Source of the DNA: Rickettsia typhi
Lineage (GTDB): Bacteria; Pseudomonadota; Alphaproteobacteria; Rickettsiales; Deianiraeaceae
NCBI GenBank assembly: GCA_945889175.1
Contig: CAMDBF010000005.1
Location: 1-53,599, forward strand
DNA: 53,599 nucleotides
Reading direction: 5' to 3'
Numbering within the stretch: the first letter of the stretch is position 1; each line of letters starts with the position of its first letter. Both the position numbers and the translations under genes were made by a program. The notes under the pieces were generated by a model. That model searched no databases. It was not told where the DNA came from and saw nothing but the letters and a program-made list of their open reading frames with translations. This document shows, in pieces, positions 8,598 through 16,755 of the stretch.

Positions 8598-9329
8598 TTA
8601 CTCTCTTCTGTCTCCAAAAAATCTAAGCAAGGTTACAAAAAGGTTGATAAAATCAATGTACAGGGTTAAAGAACCCATAAGAGCAACTTTTTTTGCACTT
8701 GCAATATCCATTCCGTCACAAGCATAGTACATTTCCTTAATTTTTTGAGTATCGTAAGCAGCAAGACCAACAAAAACAATAACACCTATTATCGAAACAA
8801 CAAAAGCAAGAGCACTGCTTTTTAAAAAGATATTAACAAGAGAGGCTATCAATATACCAATTAAACCCATTAATAAAAAAGATCCAAATGATGTTAAATC
8901 TTTCTTTGTTGTGTAACCGTAAAGACTCATAGCTCCAAAGGTTGCAGCTGTAATAACAAAGGTTCTAACAATACTAACACCAGTGTAGGCAAGTAGCATG
9001 TAAGATAGAGACAAACCCATTAATGCTGCATATCCATAAAAAACATTTCTTGCAGTCTCGTAACTCATGGAACCAATTTTAAATGCAAAAACTAACACAA
9101 CAACAATTGGGGCAAACATAATTACATATTGCAAAGGAGTTCCAAAAATTGCCTTCATCATGGTTCCGCTCAGAGATGTAAAGTAAGCAACTAAAGCACT
9201 GACAATGAGTGCTTTGAACATGTTTGCATAAACAAGCGTCATGTATTTTCTAAGACCCTCGCTATAGCTTGAAGATGATTGAGATTCGTTAATTACCTTG
9301 GCTGAGCCGTTGTAAAAGTTCATAGACAT
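8598..9329 (-). CDS. Bax inhibitor-1 / YccA family membrane protein
   Basis: Multi-spanning inner-membrane protein of the BI-1 (TMBIM) family, members of which form calcium-leak channels or modulate membrane proteases such as FtsH. About seven hydrophobic helices fill residues 30-225. The family signature is near the end (VGLAAYDTQKIKEMY, then LYIDFINLFVTLLRFFGDRR, where YDTQ supplies the conserved Asp). The 50-residue N-terminus is polar and cytoplasmic. Length 243 aa is typical for alphaproteobacteria. ATG at 9329; a second in-frame ATG lies two codons on (9323). It heads the minus block and is divergent from pstB. Confidence 0.92.
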   Translation of the reverse strand: MSMNFYNGSAKVINESQSSSSYSEGLRKYMTLVYANMFKALIVSALVAYFTSLSGTMMKAIFGTPLQYVIMFAPIVVVLVFAFKIGSMSYETARNVFYGYAALMGLSLSYMLLAYTGVSIVRTFVITAATFGAMSLYGYTTKKDLTSFGSFLLMGLIGILIASLVNIFLKSSALAFVVSIIGVIVFVGLAAYDTQKIKEMYYACDGMDIASAKKVALMGSLTLYIDFINLFVTLLRFFGDRRE

Positions 9330-9523
9330 AGTTTTAATTCAAAAAAGAACAAATTTATAAACAAAGCTACAAATAGCATCACTTACTTAAAATATTTAAA
9401 GCACATAGATTTATTTTTCAAGACTTATTTTTATTTCTTGCTTTTTAATAAAAATTATTAAGAATTTATTTGTATTTAACAACAGTTCTTTTATTAGTCA
9501 AGATAAGATAATTCCCTCTCAAT

Positions 9524-10315
9524 ATGAGTTTAATTACGGAAAGTAGCAATAGGTCTGATTTTGTAAAAAAACTAGAATTAAAAAATATAAATCTTTACTA
9601 CAGCCTTACAAAACAAATACTCAAAGATGTTTCAATTGAGTTTTACAAAAACAAGGTTACATCCTTAATTGGTCCTTCGGGCTGCGGTAAATCCTCATTG
9701 TTAAAAACAATCAACAGAATTAACGACTACATTCAAGGCTTTAGATACGAGGGAGAGATACTTTTGGATGATCAAAATATCAATGATCTTGATGTTACGA
9801 TTTTAAGGCTTTTAGTTGGAATGGTGTTTCAAAAACCAACGCCATTTCCGGGCTCAATATATAAAAATGTTGCCTTTGGGCCAAGAATTCACGAACTCTA
9901 CAAATCAAAAGCAGACCTTGACAATATTGTTGAGGCAAGTCTTAGCAAGGCCGGATTGTGGAACGAGGTTAAGGATAAGCTTCACGACAATGCAACAAGT
10001 CTTTCTGGCGGTCAACAACAAAGGCTTTGCATAGCACGAACAATAGCAATTAAGCCAGACGTAATATTAATGGACGAGCCCTGCTCTGCTCTTGACCCCA
10101 TAGCAACAGCAAAGGTTGAGGAGCTTATTAACGAATTGAGGCAGGAATATACAATAATTATAGTAACTCACTCAATGGGACAGGCGGCAAGAATCTCCGA
10201 TTATACTGCTTTTTTATACCTTGGTGAGTTAATTGAGTTTGCACCAACTGAAAATATCTTTACAAACCCAAAAAACAAACTAACCGAAAATTATATAAAT
10301 GGCAAAATAGGTTAA
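9524..10315 (+). CDS. pstB: Phosphate ABC transporter ATP-binding protein
   Basis: Cytoplasmic ATPase of the high-affinity phosphate importer PstSCAB. Walker [10 protein letters not shown] is at about residues 50-58, followed by a Q-loop ([14 protein letters not shown], the PstB-type FQ-x-P-x-P-F-P), ABC signature LSGGQQQR, Walker [14 protein letters not shown] and switch His in [12 protein letters not shown]. 263 aa is typical. No pstS, pstC, pstA or phoU lies in the window, so the subunits are encoded apart. ATG at 9524 begins a plus-strand run with uppS (13 bp) and thiL; it diverges from the BI-1 gene across 194 bp in which I see no convincing promoter. Confidence 0.95.
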   Translation: MSLITESSNRSDFVKKLELKNINLYYSLTKQILKDVSIEFYKNKVTSLIGPSGCGKSSLLKTINRINDYIQGFRYEGEILLDDQNINDLDVTILRLLVGMVFQKPTPFPGSIYKNVAFGPRIHELYKSKADLDNIVEASLSKAGLWNEVKDKLHDNATSLSGGQQQRLCIARTIAIKPDVILMDEPCSALDPIATAKVEELINELRQEYTIIIVTHSMGQAARISDYTAFLYLGELIEFAPTENIFTNPKNKLTENYINGKIG

Positions 10316-10328
10316 TATAAATCAAAAA

Positions 10329-11039
10329 GTGAAAACCCCACAAAACATAAAATTAAAGCATTTAGCAATAATAATGGATGGCAATAGAAGGTGGGCAAAG
10401 AAAAATCTTCTTAAAGCCATAGATGGTCATAAAAAAGGTGCGGCTCAAATTAAGGCGGTTGCAAAACAGGCTGTAAAGCAAGAGGTTCAAAAATTAAGCC
10501 TCTATGCTTTTTCCTCCGAAAATTGGAACAGAAGCCAAGAAGAAATCAATCTATTGCAAGAGCTACTTTTAAACTACCTTGAAAGTAAAGACCTGCAGGA
10601 GGTAGTAGATAGTAATATTTGGGTTAAAATTATAGGTGATATTTCAAAATTTAACAAAGAAGTAATTTTGGGTATTAAAAATCTTGAAGAAAAAATGCAA
10701 ACCACCTTTAGCACTCTAAAGCCAAAGATGATACTCAACATAGCCTTAAATTACGGCTCAAGGGACGAGATTGTACATGCAATTAACAAGATAATTAAGA
10801 ATAATCAAAATCTCACAAACATTACCCATCAAGACATAGCTAAAAATCTTTACGAAACAGAGGATGTTGATTTGCTAATTAGAAGCGGTGGCAATAAAAG
10901 ATTGTCAAATTTTTTACTCTGGCAAGCATCCTATAGCGAGCTTTATTTTACAGACATTCTCTGGCCAGATTTTAACGAAGTGCATTTTAACGATGCGGTA
11001 GAATTTTTTTACAAACAAAAACGCAATTTTGGCACTTAA
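10329..11039 (+). CDS. uppS: Undecaprenyl diphosphate synthase (cis-prenyltransferase)
   Basis: Condenses isopentenyl diphosphate units onto farnesyl diphosphate to make the C55 carrier for peptidoglycan and other envelope polymers. The catalytic MDGNRRWAK motif lies near residue 16, with YAFSSENWNRS (about 68-78) and the C-terminal DLLIRSGG...SNFLLWQ..YSELYFT..LWPDF block. Length 236 aa is normal. The start is GTG at 10329; the first internal ATG is within the catalytic motif and cannot be used. 13 bp after pstB. Confidence 0.95.
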   Translation: MKTPQNIKLKHLAIIMDGNRRWAKKNLLKAIDGHKKGAAQIKAVAKQAVKQEVQKLSLYAFSSENWNRSQEEINLLQELLLNYLESKDLQEVVDSNIWVKIIGDISKFNKEVILGIKNLEEKMQTTFSTLKPKMILNIALNYGSRDEIVHAINKIIKNNQNLTNITHQDIAKNLYETEDVDLLIRSGGNKRLSNFLLWQASYSELYFTDILWPDFNEVHFNDAVEFFYKQKRNFGT

Positions 11040-11050
11040 AGCCTTTAAAA

Positions 11051-12010
11051 ATGACAGAAAAAGAATTAATTAATCAATTTTTTTTACCCCTCACAAACAA
11101 CTCCACATCAGCAAGAGGTTTAAAAGACGATATTGCTTGTTTTAGTGATTTTAATGCAAAGAATCTTCTCGTTTCAAGCGATAGCATAGTTCAGGGCGTT
11201 CATTTATTTAAAGAAATTAATGGATTTTTTTACGGTGCAAAGCTTTTAATCCGAAATCTATCGGATGTTATAGCTAAGTGTGCAAAGCCAATGTTCTATA
11301 ATTTAAATATAACACTGCCTAAGATTATTGATTATAATTTTTTGCAAAACTTTAGCGAGGGGTTAAAATTTATTCAACAAAAATATAATATTTATTTAAT
11401 AGGTGGTGATATTACTAGATCTTTTAATAACACTGACTTTACAGCTAATATCACAATTTTTGGACAATCGGAGCAATCGGTTCCATCAAGATGTGATTTA
11501 GAAATTAATGATTTAATATTTGTAACCGGAGACATTGGCGAGGCTTATCTTGGCTTTACAGAGGTTAAAGATGCACTTGAAAAAGGCATCAACATATCCC
11601 AAGACAATCTGCAACACTTAACTAAAGATCAATTACACTATTTAATGCCAAGTCTTGAGCATTTTAGTCTTAGTCAGGATATTGGCTTTAAGTCAATCCT
11701 TAGGGCATCAATGGATGTATCGGATGGGCTTTTAAAAGATTTAAATTCTATGATGCTTGCTTCAAATGTATCCTGCGATTTGCATTTTAACAATTTACCA
11801 AAAGATGCAAACCTATCCTTTGGTGATGATTACAACATGATGTTTAGCATATCGCCAAATGACGAGCCTAGACTACAAGCATTATTAGCTAAACACAAAA
11901 TTAAAGCAAACCACATTGCAAGCGTTGTGGGGCTTGGGTTTAAAGATTTGCAGATAAAAGACTTAGGTTACGATTGCTTACATCAAAACGAAGAGCAAGG
12001 TTTTTTGTAA
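11051..12010 (+). CDS. thiL: Thiamine-monophosphate kinase
   Basis: Phosphorylates thiamine monophosphate to the coenzyme thiamine diphosphate. Recognisable family blocks: an acidic KDDIACFSD near residue 26, the SDSIVQGVHLF block (normally 'tDtlveGvHF'), LIGGDITRS around 117, a DVSDGLLKDL block near 225 and FGDDYNMMFS near 258 (normally GEDYELLF). 319 aa is typical. Other thiamine genes are absent here, so the substrate may be salvaged; this is inference. The 3' end overlaps the convergent endolysin gene by 28 bp. ATG at 11051, 11 bp after uppS. Confidence 0.88.
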   Translation: MTEKELINQFFLPLTNNSTSARGLKDDIACFSDFNAKNLLVSSDSIVQGVHLFKEINGFFYGAKLLIRNLSDVIAKCAKPMFYNLNITLPKIIDYNFLQNFSEGLKFIQQKYNIYLIGGDITRSFNNTDFTANITIFGQSEQSVPSRCDLEINDLIFVTGDIGEAYLGFTEVKDALEKGINISQDNLQHLTKDQLHYLMPSLEHFSLSQDIGFKSILRASMDVSDGLLKDLNSMMLASNVSCDLHFNNLPKDANLSFGDDYNMMFSISPNDEPRLQALLAKHKIKANHIASVVGLGFKDLQIKDLGYDCLHQNEEQGFL

Positions 12011-12597
12011 AAATTAAACTCTGCCATTCTGCGATTTTTTAAGCCACTACTAAGCTTACCGCCCGCATTAACCCAGCGTAAAAACTCAGTTAAAATAGCA
12101 GAATAATTATTAGGGTTTAGCTTAATTATTTTATACAAACCAGAAGACCTAAAACCCCCAAGCCCGCAGTTGTAAGTAAAGCTTGTAAGGGCAGCAATTT
12201 GGTTTTGATTGCAAATTTTGTCAAAATCCTTCCAAACTGCTTCAAAAAAAATATCCACATCCTCAGTGAGTAACTCCTCGGCTTTTTGCCTTGTAATAAA
12301 CTGCTGAGCCACGCTTTGCTGACTTACAGCTGAGCTACTTAAGTTTATAGACTGCCCCCTAAGCTTATCTCTTAAGGCCTCAAGTCTGTCTCGACCTTGT
12401 AAAATTTGACCTTGAGGCTTGTTGTTTGTAACACTGTTGTTTACAAAACTTTTTAAATAACTCGTATTGCCATAACCTATAGTCCAAACCCCAGCTTGAC
12501 ACCTGTATGCCTTTAGCGAAAGCCCCTCAAAACCCTTAATTAACTCAACAGAATTGCACAGTGCAGCTTGCTTAATACTTTGCGTTTCTTTTGTCAT
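11983..12597 (-). CDS. Phage-type lysozyme (GH24 endolysin) with internal insertion
   Basis: Muramidase of the T4/RrrD-like GH24 family, which cuts peptidoglycan in phage or GTA release. The catalytic Glu lies in KGFEGLSLKAY (about residues 20-30), followed by GVWTIGYGNT (about 36-45). The C-terminal family end reads FLRWVNAGGK..SGLKNRRMAEF. Between TIGYGNT and the ITRQKAEELL block is an extra segment of roughly 50 residues rich in Ser, Gln and Asn that the usual enzyme lacks. No signal or SAR segment is visible, so export should depend on a holin, and the upstream gene looks like one: its stop overlaps this ATG by 26 bp, suggesting translational coupling. No capsid or integrase genes are nearby. 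Confidence 0.88.
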   Translation of the reverse strand: MTKETQSIKQAALCNSVELIKGFEGLSLKAYRCQAGVWTIGYGNTSYLKSFVNNSVTNNKPQGQILQGRDRLEALRDKLRGQSINLSSSAVSQQSVAQQFITRQKAEELLTEDVDIFFEAVWKDFDKICNQNQIAALTSFTYNCGLGGFRSSGLYKIIKLNPNNYSAILTEFLRWVNAGGKLSSGLKNRRMAEFNFYKKPCSSF

Positions 12598-13147
12598 ATG
12601 TTAGTGTAGTAATTCTGTCGCTGCCCCTTCTGTAAAACCAAAAGCTTGTAATAAACTCCATCTGCAATAAAACAGTCTCGGTAAAGCTTTCAAGCCAATC
12701 TGGCTCTTTACTGATTTGCGTTGTGTAAATATAGGCTATAAAAACTAAAAATAAATAACTAATTATTGGCCTTGTTGTTGCGGTGATAAAGTTTGCAATC
12801 GAGGCAAGAAAACCATGTTTATCTATAAATCCAGTTGCCTTAGATACTGCGTTGTACCAAGTGCTTTCGTTTTTTGCATTTTGAACATCCGCCTTAGCAA
12901 TCTCCTGCAAGGTGCCTTCTTTACAAATTTCAAACTCCAAAGATCGGTCCTTGAGTCCAAAGTCAGAGCGTTTTTTGTCAAGCTCAAACTCGTAGTCCAT
13001 CTTCATCCGCCATTCTTTAAGCTCCATGTGCTTATTTTTTTTGTCCCTTATGTGACAAATGATATCCTGTAGCACTCCAGCTACAAGACCCACTATACTT
13101 CCTGCAATCATAATGTTAATTAAATAATATGTAATAATTTTAACCAT
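12572..13147 (-). CDS. Probable holin with three membrane segments
   Basis: A 191-aa membrane protein, probably the pore former that lets the adjacent endolysin reach the wall. Hydrophobic helices lie at about residues 4-27, 126-146 and 155-175. Between the first two is a charged helical stretch (about 35-100, rich in Lys, Glu and Asp). A TTRPIISYLFL segment precedes the second helix and FITSFWFYRRGSDR ends the third, a layout like three-helix holins of alphaproteobacterial prophages and GTA release genes. The 26-bp overlap with the lysozyme gene is the strongest functional clue. ATG at 13147, 147 bp downstream of mnmE. The specific holin family is inferred, not searched. Confidence 0.6.
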   Translation of the reverse strand: MVKIITYYLINIMIAGSIVGLVAGVLQDIICHIRDKKNKHMELKEWRMKMDYEFELDKKRSDFGLKDRSLEFEICKEGTLQEIAKADVQNAKNESTWYNAVSKATGFIDKHGFLASIANFITATTRPIISYLFLVFIAYIYTTQISKEPDWLESFTETVLLQMEFITSFWFYRRGSDRITTLTYDKRNAKY

Positions 13148-13294
13148 TTTGTAAATGGATATTACATTTTATCTATGTATAAAAAAATGTTAAGCAGTTT
13201 TGAGTTTTTTACTTTAGCTATACTTAGCTTTATTCACCTTTGGACAGTGGAGCCAGTCTTGTTTAATAGGTAACTTTAAACAGACAATATCTTG

Positions 13295-14647
13295 CTATTT
13301 GCCAATACAAAAGTCGCCAAAGACCTTGTCTAAAATTTCCTCGCTATCTACAACGCCAAGAACCTCATCTAACAAAAAAATACAGTGTCTTATATCCTCA
13401 CTTAAAAGTTCAATCTCACTATAGTCAAATGCCTCTTCAAGCACCGTAATACATTTAATTGTTTGCTCTTGCTGCCTTTTGTTCAACCCAAATGAGCCAT
13501 CAATTGCAAGGCTAAACATCTGCCTTACCTTAGTGCTTAATATGCTAAAAAATTCATCATAACCATCTCCATTTAAAACCGAAAGCGCAACTAAATTTGT
13601 ATCATAAATTATATTAAATGATTTAAGCCTCAGTCTAAGCTCGTCTTTACTTAATTTGTCCGTCTTGTTGATTACAACTAAGGTCTCTTCGTTTATATAT
13701 TCTTTAAAGTCCTCAAGACTCTTAGGGTTTAAAATGTCGCAGAGCAAAACCCTAACATCAGCATCAAAAATCTTATTTTTTGCACGCTTAATACCCTCAA
13801 TTTCAATCTCGTCCTTGGTATCACGAAGCCCAGCTGTATCGTAAATTACGCAAGGCACGGAATCAATATTAGCATTAACTTCCAAAACGTCCCTCGTGGT
13901 GCCAGCGATGTGTGAGACTATCGCGTAGTTTTCGTTCAAAATTTTATTAAGCATTGAGGACTTGCCAGCGTTTGGCATCCCTAAAATACAAACTTTAATA
14001 CCATTTTGTATTTTATTTACCTTAGCTGACAGGTTTGTATAATGCCTCATCGATGTAATCAATTTAGATATAAGATTTTTAATTTGTAAGTCAAAATCCT
14101 CAGAGATGTTCTCATCCTCAGCAAAGTCTATGTAACATGTAAGCAGTGCCGATATTTCAACAAGCCCATCTCTCCATCCTCTGTAGAGAGAGGATGTCTT
14201 ACCATCCATCATTTGACTTGCCACCTTGTGGGATAGCTTAGTTTTTGCCTTAACTAGCATGTCAATACTCTCTGCCTGCATTAAATCAACCTTACCGTTA
14301 AGATAGGCTCTGTAAGAAAACTCTCCAGCCTTTGCCTGTCTGCATCCAGTTAAAGATCCTAAAAATGCAAGAACACTTTCAACAATATAAGGACTAGCAT
14401 GAAGGGATAGCTCGGCAACATCCTCTCCAGTGAAGCTGTAAGGAGCCTTAAAGTAGGTAACTAAGGCCTTGTCAATAAGCTCTTTGCCGATATATAAACT
14501 GCATAATTTTGCATAGTTTGGCTTAAAACTAAGTTTAACACCCATCTTAGCTAAGCATTTTTGAATATCATCAAAAGAACCAGAGAGTCTTACAACAACA
14601 ATGCTAGATCCAAAGCTTTGATTTAAAGCCGAAAATATTAAATCCAT
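13295..14647 (-). CDS. mnmE: tRNA uridine-5-carboxymethylaminomethyl modification GTPase MnmE
   Basis: With MnmG it builds the cmnm5 group on wobble U34 of tRNAs. The N-terminal tetrahydrofolate-binding domain covers roughly residues 1-115 (MDLIFSALN, VVVRLSG). A helical domain follows, with an inserted G domain (about 215-370) containing GMPNAGKSSMLN, AGTTRD, DTAGLRDT and NKTDKL. The C-terminus ends in the diagnostic CIGK, whose Cys is the conserved catalytic-site residue. 450 aa is full length. ATG at 14647, only 3 bp after the CobS-like gene, so co-transcription is likely. The partner mnmG is not in the window. Confidence 0.96.
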   Translation of the reverse strand: MDLIFSALNQSFGSSIVVVRLSGSFDDIQKCLAKMGVKLSFKPNYAKLCSLYIGKELIDKALVTYFKAPYSFTGEDVAELSLHASPYIVESVLAFLGSLTGCRQAKAGEFSYRAYLNGKVDLMQAESIDMLVKAKTKLSHKVASQMMDGKTSSLYRGWRDGLVEISALLTCYIDFAEDENISEDFDLQIKNLISKLITSMRHYTNLSAKVNKIQNGIKVCILGMPNAGKSSMLNKILNENYAIVSHIAGTTRDVLEVNANIDSVPCVIYDTAGLRDTKDEIEIEGIKRAKNKIFDADVRVLLCDILNPKSLEDFKEYINEETLVVINKTDKLSKDELRLRLKSFNIIYDTNLVALSVLNGDGYDEFFSILSTKVRQMFSLAIDGSFGLNKRQQEQTIKCITVLEEAFDYSEIELLSEDIRHCIFLLDEVLGVVDSEEILDKVFGDFCIGK

Positions 14648-14650
14648 CTT

Positions 14651-15556
14651 CTATAATGGTAAAAAACATTTTGTAAAAAGCTCAGTTGCAATTTTTATCT
14701 CATCTTCATCCGAGAGTCTATTTAGATAAGACAGCTTAAAACTTAACTCAACATCGTCAAAAATTTCAATATTTTTGCAAAATGACAATAGGGTTCTTGT
14801 TGAAAAATTTACAGATAAATCACTATTGTTAAAACTACTTCTAAGTAAATTTCCAAGATTTACACAAAGTTTTAACAAATCATTGTCTTTATATTTTTGT
14901 GATGCTAGATTTTGAAAATATTTTTGAACAATCTCAAGCTCCTTCTCGGCACTTTGATACTTTAGCTTTGCGATTATATCAAACCTATCAAGGTTACTTT
15001 GGTTAATCACTTGGGTGCCGGAGTAAAATCCACTATCATCGCCAAGCCCTACGGTATTTGCTGTAGCAAAGATTCTAAAGTTTGGGTGCGGGGCTATCTC
15101 TTTACCCTCTTCAAACAAAAATAATCTACCGTTTTTTTCAAGAATTTTTTGCAAAACAAATAGTGTTTCGGGTCTTGCAGAATCATATTCGTCCATGATA
15201 AGAACTAATCCATTTTGCATGGCAAATGGTATAAGGCCTTCCTTAAAACTAATTACTTGCTTGCCATCAAGCACGGATATTGTATCCTTGCCAACTAAGT
15301 CTGATCTTGAAATATTAGTGTCCAAGTTGACCCTTATGCTTGGCAAGCCCCTTTTTGCACATATTTGCTCAATATGAGTTGACTTGCCGCTACCATGAGG
15401 TCCGTGTATCAAAACTTTTAAATTATTATCAAGCCCAGCCTCTATAATTTTTGTTAATTCTGGGTCAAGGCAGTATCTTTCGTCAATTTGTGGAATAAAA
15501 TCTTTTAAATTATCAAAGTTATTAATGTTTTTTACATTAGTGTTTGTATTTTGCAT
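14651..15556 (-). CDS. cobS: CobS-like AAA+ ATPase (MoxR-type)
   Basis: AAA+ ATPase matching the CobS subunit of aerobic cobaltochelatase: Walker A GPHGSGKST (about residues 52-60), the pre-sensor motif VNLDTNISRSDLVGKD, Walker B LVLIMDEYDSARPE, and FATANTVGLGDDSGFYSGTQ, followed by the LDRFD arginine-finger region. 301 aa is close to usual. In alphaproteobacteria that lack cobalamin synthesis this protein persists, presumably as a chaperone-like MoxR ATPase. No cobT or cobN is in the window, so cobalt insertion is not supported here. Packed between dnaX (8 bp) and mnmE (3 bp). Confidence 0.88.
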   Translation of the reverse strand: MQNTNTNVKNINNFDNLKDFIPQIDERYCLDPELTKIIEAGLDNNLKVLIHGPHGSGKSTHIEQICAKRGLPSIRVNLDTNISRSDLVGKDTISVLDGKQVISFKEGLIPFAMQNGLVLIMDEYDSARPETLFVLQKILEKNGRLFLFEEGKEIAPHPNFRIFATANTVGLGDDSGFYSGTQVINQSNLDRFDIIAKLKYQSAEKELEIVQKYFQNLASQKYKDNDLLKLCVNLGNLLRSSFNNSDLSVNFSTRTLLSFCKNIEIFDDVELSFKLSYLNRLSDEDEIKIATELFTKCFLPL

Positions 15557-15564
15557 ATCTTTAT

Positions 15565-16743
15565 TTAATCAACAATTTGTGCATTAAAGCTCGAAAGAAC
15601 CTCTGAAATATTAGAATCTTTAATTTTTGTAACAATTTCGGTAGGGGAAGGCAATGTTGCCCCATAGCACATTTTAATTATTGCAATTTCAATCTTTGCC
15701 TTATTACTACCAGGCATGTAAAGCTCGGCAAGGCTTTTTACAACAACCTGCCAAAGCCTTAAAAGCAATGGTACCGAAAGCTCTTTTGCAATTTCAACAA
15801 CATCAGGTTTAACAAGCTCCTCTGGTAATGCCTTAACCTTAACTTTTAAAATATCATTAAGTAGCGCCATAAGTCCGTTTATAACATCTTCTTCGGTAAA
15901 GCTTGATGCAAGCATTTGATTAAGCTTAACAATACTTTCGGCAGGCTTGTTGCTTGTAATAAAGTTTAAAAGTTCCACTACATCACTAGAGTCAACAACA
16001 TTAATAACTCTCGACACAAGATCGGCAGTAATACTCTCGCCGCTTGCAACAAATTCATCTGCAGATATAATCACTTGGTCAAGTATCGATAGAGAGTCTC
16101 TAACCGAACCATCAGCCTTTGTACCTATTAAAAACAGAGCATTATCATCAATTGCAACTCCCTCTTTTTGACAAATGCTTCTTAAATGCACGCTAAGCTC
16201 CTCAGCCGACAGTCCACGCAAAACAAATTTTTGACATCTTGATAAAATAGTTGCCGGCACCTTGTTGACCTCAGTTGTTGCAAAAATAAAGACAACATTA
16301 GCAGGTGGCTCCTCAAGAGTTTTAAGTAAAGAGTTAAATGCCTCCTTTGTCATCATGTGAACCTCGTCTATTATATATATCTTTTTGCGGGCAGTAATTG
16401 GCTCGTAGACTATACCGCTTAAAAGCTCCTTTGCATCATCTATACCACGGTTACTTGCTGCATCAAACTCAAAAACATCAGGGTGGTTGCCTGCAGTTAT
16501 TGAGGTACAATTACTACAAGTCCCACAAGGCTCAATGGCAAGACCCATCTCGCAGTTTAGGCTTTTTGCAACAATTCTGGCAGTTGTTGTTTTACCAACC
16601 CCCCTGATACCTGTAAAAAGATAGGCATGGTGAATTTTGTTGTTTGTAATTGCATTTGTTAAGGTTTTAACAAGAGCCTCCTGCCCTACTAAATCTCTAA
16701 ATGTCTGCGGCCTGTACTTTCGGGCCAAAACTTGGTATGTCAT
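15565..16743 (-). CDS. dnaX: DNA polymerase III clamp-loader subunit, gamma-length DnaX
   Basis: ATPase of the clamp loader that places the beta clamp on primed DNA. LARKYRPQTF opens the protein, Walker A GIRGVGKTTT is at about residues 45-54, zinc cysteines are at 64, 73, 76 and 79, Walker B is in KIYIIDEVHMM, and sensor regions (SLLKTLEEPP, ATTEVNKVPATILSRCQ) follow. Domain III ends near residue 375. At 392 aa it lacks the tau-specific C-terminus that binds the helicase and polymerase alpha, so it is gamma-like. ATG at 16743, 12 bp downstream of the methyltransferase. Confidence 0.95.
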   Translation of the reverse strand: MTYQVLARKYRPQTFRDLVGQEALVKTLTNAITNNKIHHAYLFTGIRGVGKTTTARIVAKSLNCEMGLAIEPCGTCSNCTSITAGNHPDVFEFDAASNRGIDDAKELLSGIVYEPITARKKIYIIDEVHMMTKEAFNSLLKTLEEPPANVVFIFATTEVNKVPATILSRCQKFVLRGLSAEELSVHLRSICQKEGVAIDDNALFLIGTKADGSVRDSLSILDQVIISADEFVASGESITADLVSRVINVVDSSDVVELLNFITSNKPAESIVKLNQMLASSFTEEDVINGLMALLNDILKVKVKALPEELVKPDVVEIAKELSVPLLLRLWQVVVKSLAELYMPGSNKAKIEIAIIKMCYGATLPSPTEIVTKIKDSNISEVLSSFNAQIVD

Positions 16744-16755
16744 TTTTGTTACAAA

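Noticed and set aside
14651-15556. Cobalamin biosynthesis locus
   Set aside because: The CobS-like gene stands alone, with no other cobalamin gene in the window.
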